From contig CAXNAA020000089.1 in assembly GCA_964200075.2 (NCBI GenBank), positions 1 through 29,111 of the forward strand: a stretch of 29,111 nt of DNA, in the 5' to 3' direction. The position numbers and the translations under genes were made by a program. Positions 28,229 through 29,111 of the stretch are shown one piece after another (position 1 is the stretch's first letter; every line of letters begins with the position of its first letter). Below the pieces are notes generated by a model, which made no database searches, was not told the DNA's origin, and saw only the letters and a program-made list of their open reading frames with translations. Source of the stretch: Sphacelaria rigidula (lineage: Eukaryota; Phaeophyceae; Sphacelariales).

Positions 28229-28334
28229 CGAAGCAACTTGTGCTTCTTCGTTGATCGCTAGCACGCGCAAGCAGTTTGTGCTTCCGCGTTTCGGAGCAGT
28301 TTTTGTTTTTGCTCCTCGAAGCAGTCTATGCTTC
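28229..28334. repeat. four consecutive stem-loops with AGCA/TGCT stems
   Basis: Four short inverted repeats follow in 106 bp: GAAGCA 28230-28235 with TGCTTC 28241-28246 (loop 5); ACGCG-C-AAGCA 28263-28273 with TGCTT-C-CGCGT 28279-28289 (loop 5, one internal mismatch); GGAGCA 28293-28298 with TGCTCC 28310-28315 (loop 11); GAAGCA 28318-28323 with TGCTTC 28329-28334 (loop 5). The third keeps pairing through a matched A-to-G and T-to-C change. The function is unknown; an RNA structure in the element 3 3' region is one reading. Confidence 0.7.
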
Positions 28335-29111
28335 CCTTCTTTTGAGGTGTGGGAGTGGGTACGGGAATGTTGGTGCGGGAGTGTTTCCTTTTGTATGCTT
28401 CATTAGCCACTCATGACTTTACGAGTAAAGAAAACCTTACTTTTCGCTGCTTTGAGGATAAACCCGCGCAGCTGTAATAAAGGGTCGTCTGGGTGGATTA
28501 GTGTCATGAAGATGCATATTAGCCTGTTGCCATGCCGCTTCAGACCCATCGTCGAGTCTGGCTATCGATATTTCGGATATTCCGGTATCCAAGACTGCAG
28601 GTCTGTTCAGAGTTGGTCGGGTACGAATATGAGCTCGTATATGGTAGAGATGATGACGGCTGGATCTGCACAAAAGGCAGATCTAGCGGTTACCGTGTCA
28701 CTACTCTCTTCTACCCTCTTCCGGCAAAGCAGTGTAACATCGGTGAGACTGATTGACTGAGCGTGAGATTGGATTGATTGATTGGATAATAAAAGGTAGA
28801 GGCCAGAGAATGAACAAGAAGATACAACCTGCGAGTGAGATCATTCTGAGGCATTTGCCATTTGCCGAACTCGTCTTGTGTGAGTCGGTTTCTGTTGTTC
28901 TATCTGGCTGTTCAGCCTACGGACTGGACCGTTGCCTCGTTTTTTGAGCCTGTGCTTGCCATAACAGCACCGTAACCTCATTTCAAAAAACAACTAATTG
29001 TGCGAGTTGAGATTTCACTCCGAGATGAGGTTCAAGCCCGAAACAGTGCTTTCCCCCCACTTTCAGCGATGGTGCCCAATGACGTTTCGTCGGCCTAATG
29101 CCCCTCGATCG
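28335..29111. other. right edge, no gene supported
   Basis: I see no recognisable gene. A frame at about 28532-28756 encodes GYEYELVYGRDDDGW and related residues that look more protein-like than their surroundings, but no family is recognised and no splice context is evident. A short GATTGATTGATTGG repeat with ATAATAAAAG follows at about 28764-28797. Confidence 0.4.

Noticed and set aside
28072-28334. CRISPR array
   Set aside because: The 41-bp units are directly adjacent with no spacers, the stem-loops are not identical repeats, and the DNA is eukaryotic.
15002-28400. LTR pair around element 3
   Set aside because: The 41-bp repeats, the stem-loops and the sequence after pol have no counterpart before gag that I can see. 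The LTRs may be lost or too diverged.
28532-28756. Possible host exon (74 codons)
   Set aside because: It has some protein-like character but no recognised family, splice signals or neighbouring exons, so it is mentioned only in the region note.

Overview
This is eukaryotic nuclear DNA made almost entirely of mobile elements. There are no operons, ribosome-binding sites, tRNA or rRNA genes that I can support, and no convincing host gene. The pol proteins look like Ty3/gypsy-type LTR retrotransposons of the kind common in stramenopiles (oomycetes, brown algae) and red algae. I place the host there with low confidence, from general familiarity with these families and not from a search.

Layout. 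(1) 577-3736, minus strand: an internally deleted Ty3-like element ('element 1'). It has gag with a CCHC knuckle, a retropepsin, then the start of the reverse transcriptase fused in frame to the integrase; the rest of RT and all of RNase H are gone. (2) 3737-8617: mostly non-coding, with a strongly T-rich tract, one MITE and a striking cluster of palindromes. (3) 8618-14755, plus strand: the 5' part of a second, larger Ty3-like element ('element 2') with a long gag, a Ser/Pro-rich spacer and a retropepsin. It stops abruptly at a MITE where RT should begin. (4) 16402 to about 27819, plus strand: a nearly full-length relative of element 2 ('element 3') with gag, spacer, retropepsin, RT, RNase H, integrase and an extra C-terminal domain, broken by frameshifts and stops. 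(5) 27820-29111: non-coding sequence with a 3 x 41 bp tandem repeat and four consecutive stem-loops.

The retroelements are themselves targets of small non-autonomous DNA transposons. Three copies (2211-2458, 6081-6330, 19814-20063) form one family of about 250 bp whose terminal inverted repeats start GACACTTTCTACGATAG and run into a C homopolymer. Each is flanked by a perfect 4-bp target duplication (ACAC, ACAA, GGCC). A fourth copy (14756-14998) is a diverged subfamily. An unrelated element (23258-23515) has 23-bp inverted repeats and a candidate 8-bp duplication (CACATGTG). Three of these insertions sit inside retroelement coding sequence. Subtracting element plus one duplication restores the reading frame (two cases) or the homology to the sister element (one case), which confirms the boundaries.

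The retroelement genes would have acted together as Gag (particle), protease, RT/RNase H (cDNA synthesis) and integrase (insertion). All three copies look dead: YLDN replaces the RT YxDD motif and the protease Asp is replaced by Tyr in element 3, HFNF replaces the first integrase Asp region in element 1, and there are multiple stops and frameshifts. The most unusual points are the MITE family and its subfamily structure, the second MITE, the long gag-protease spacer, the possible Tudor/SH3-like domain after the integrase, and two hairpin clusters with no assigned function.
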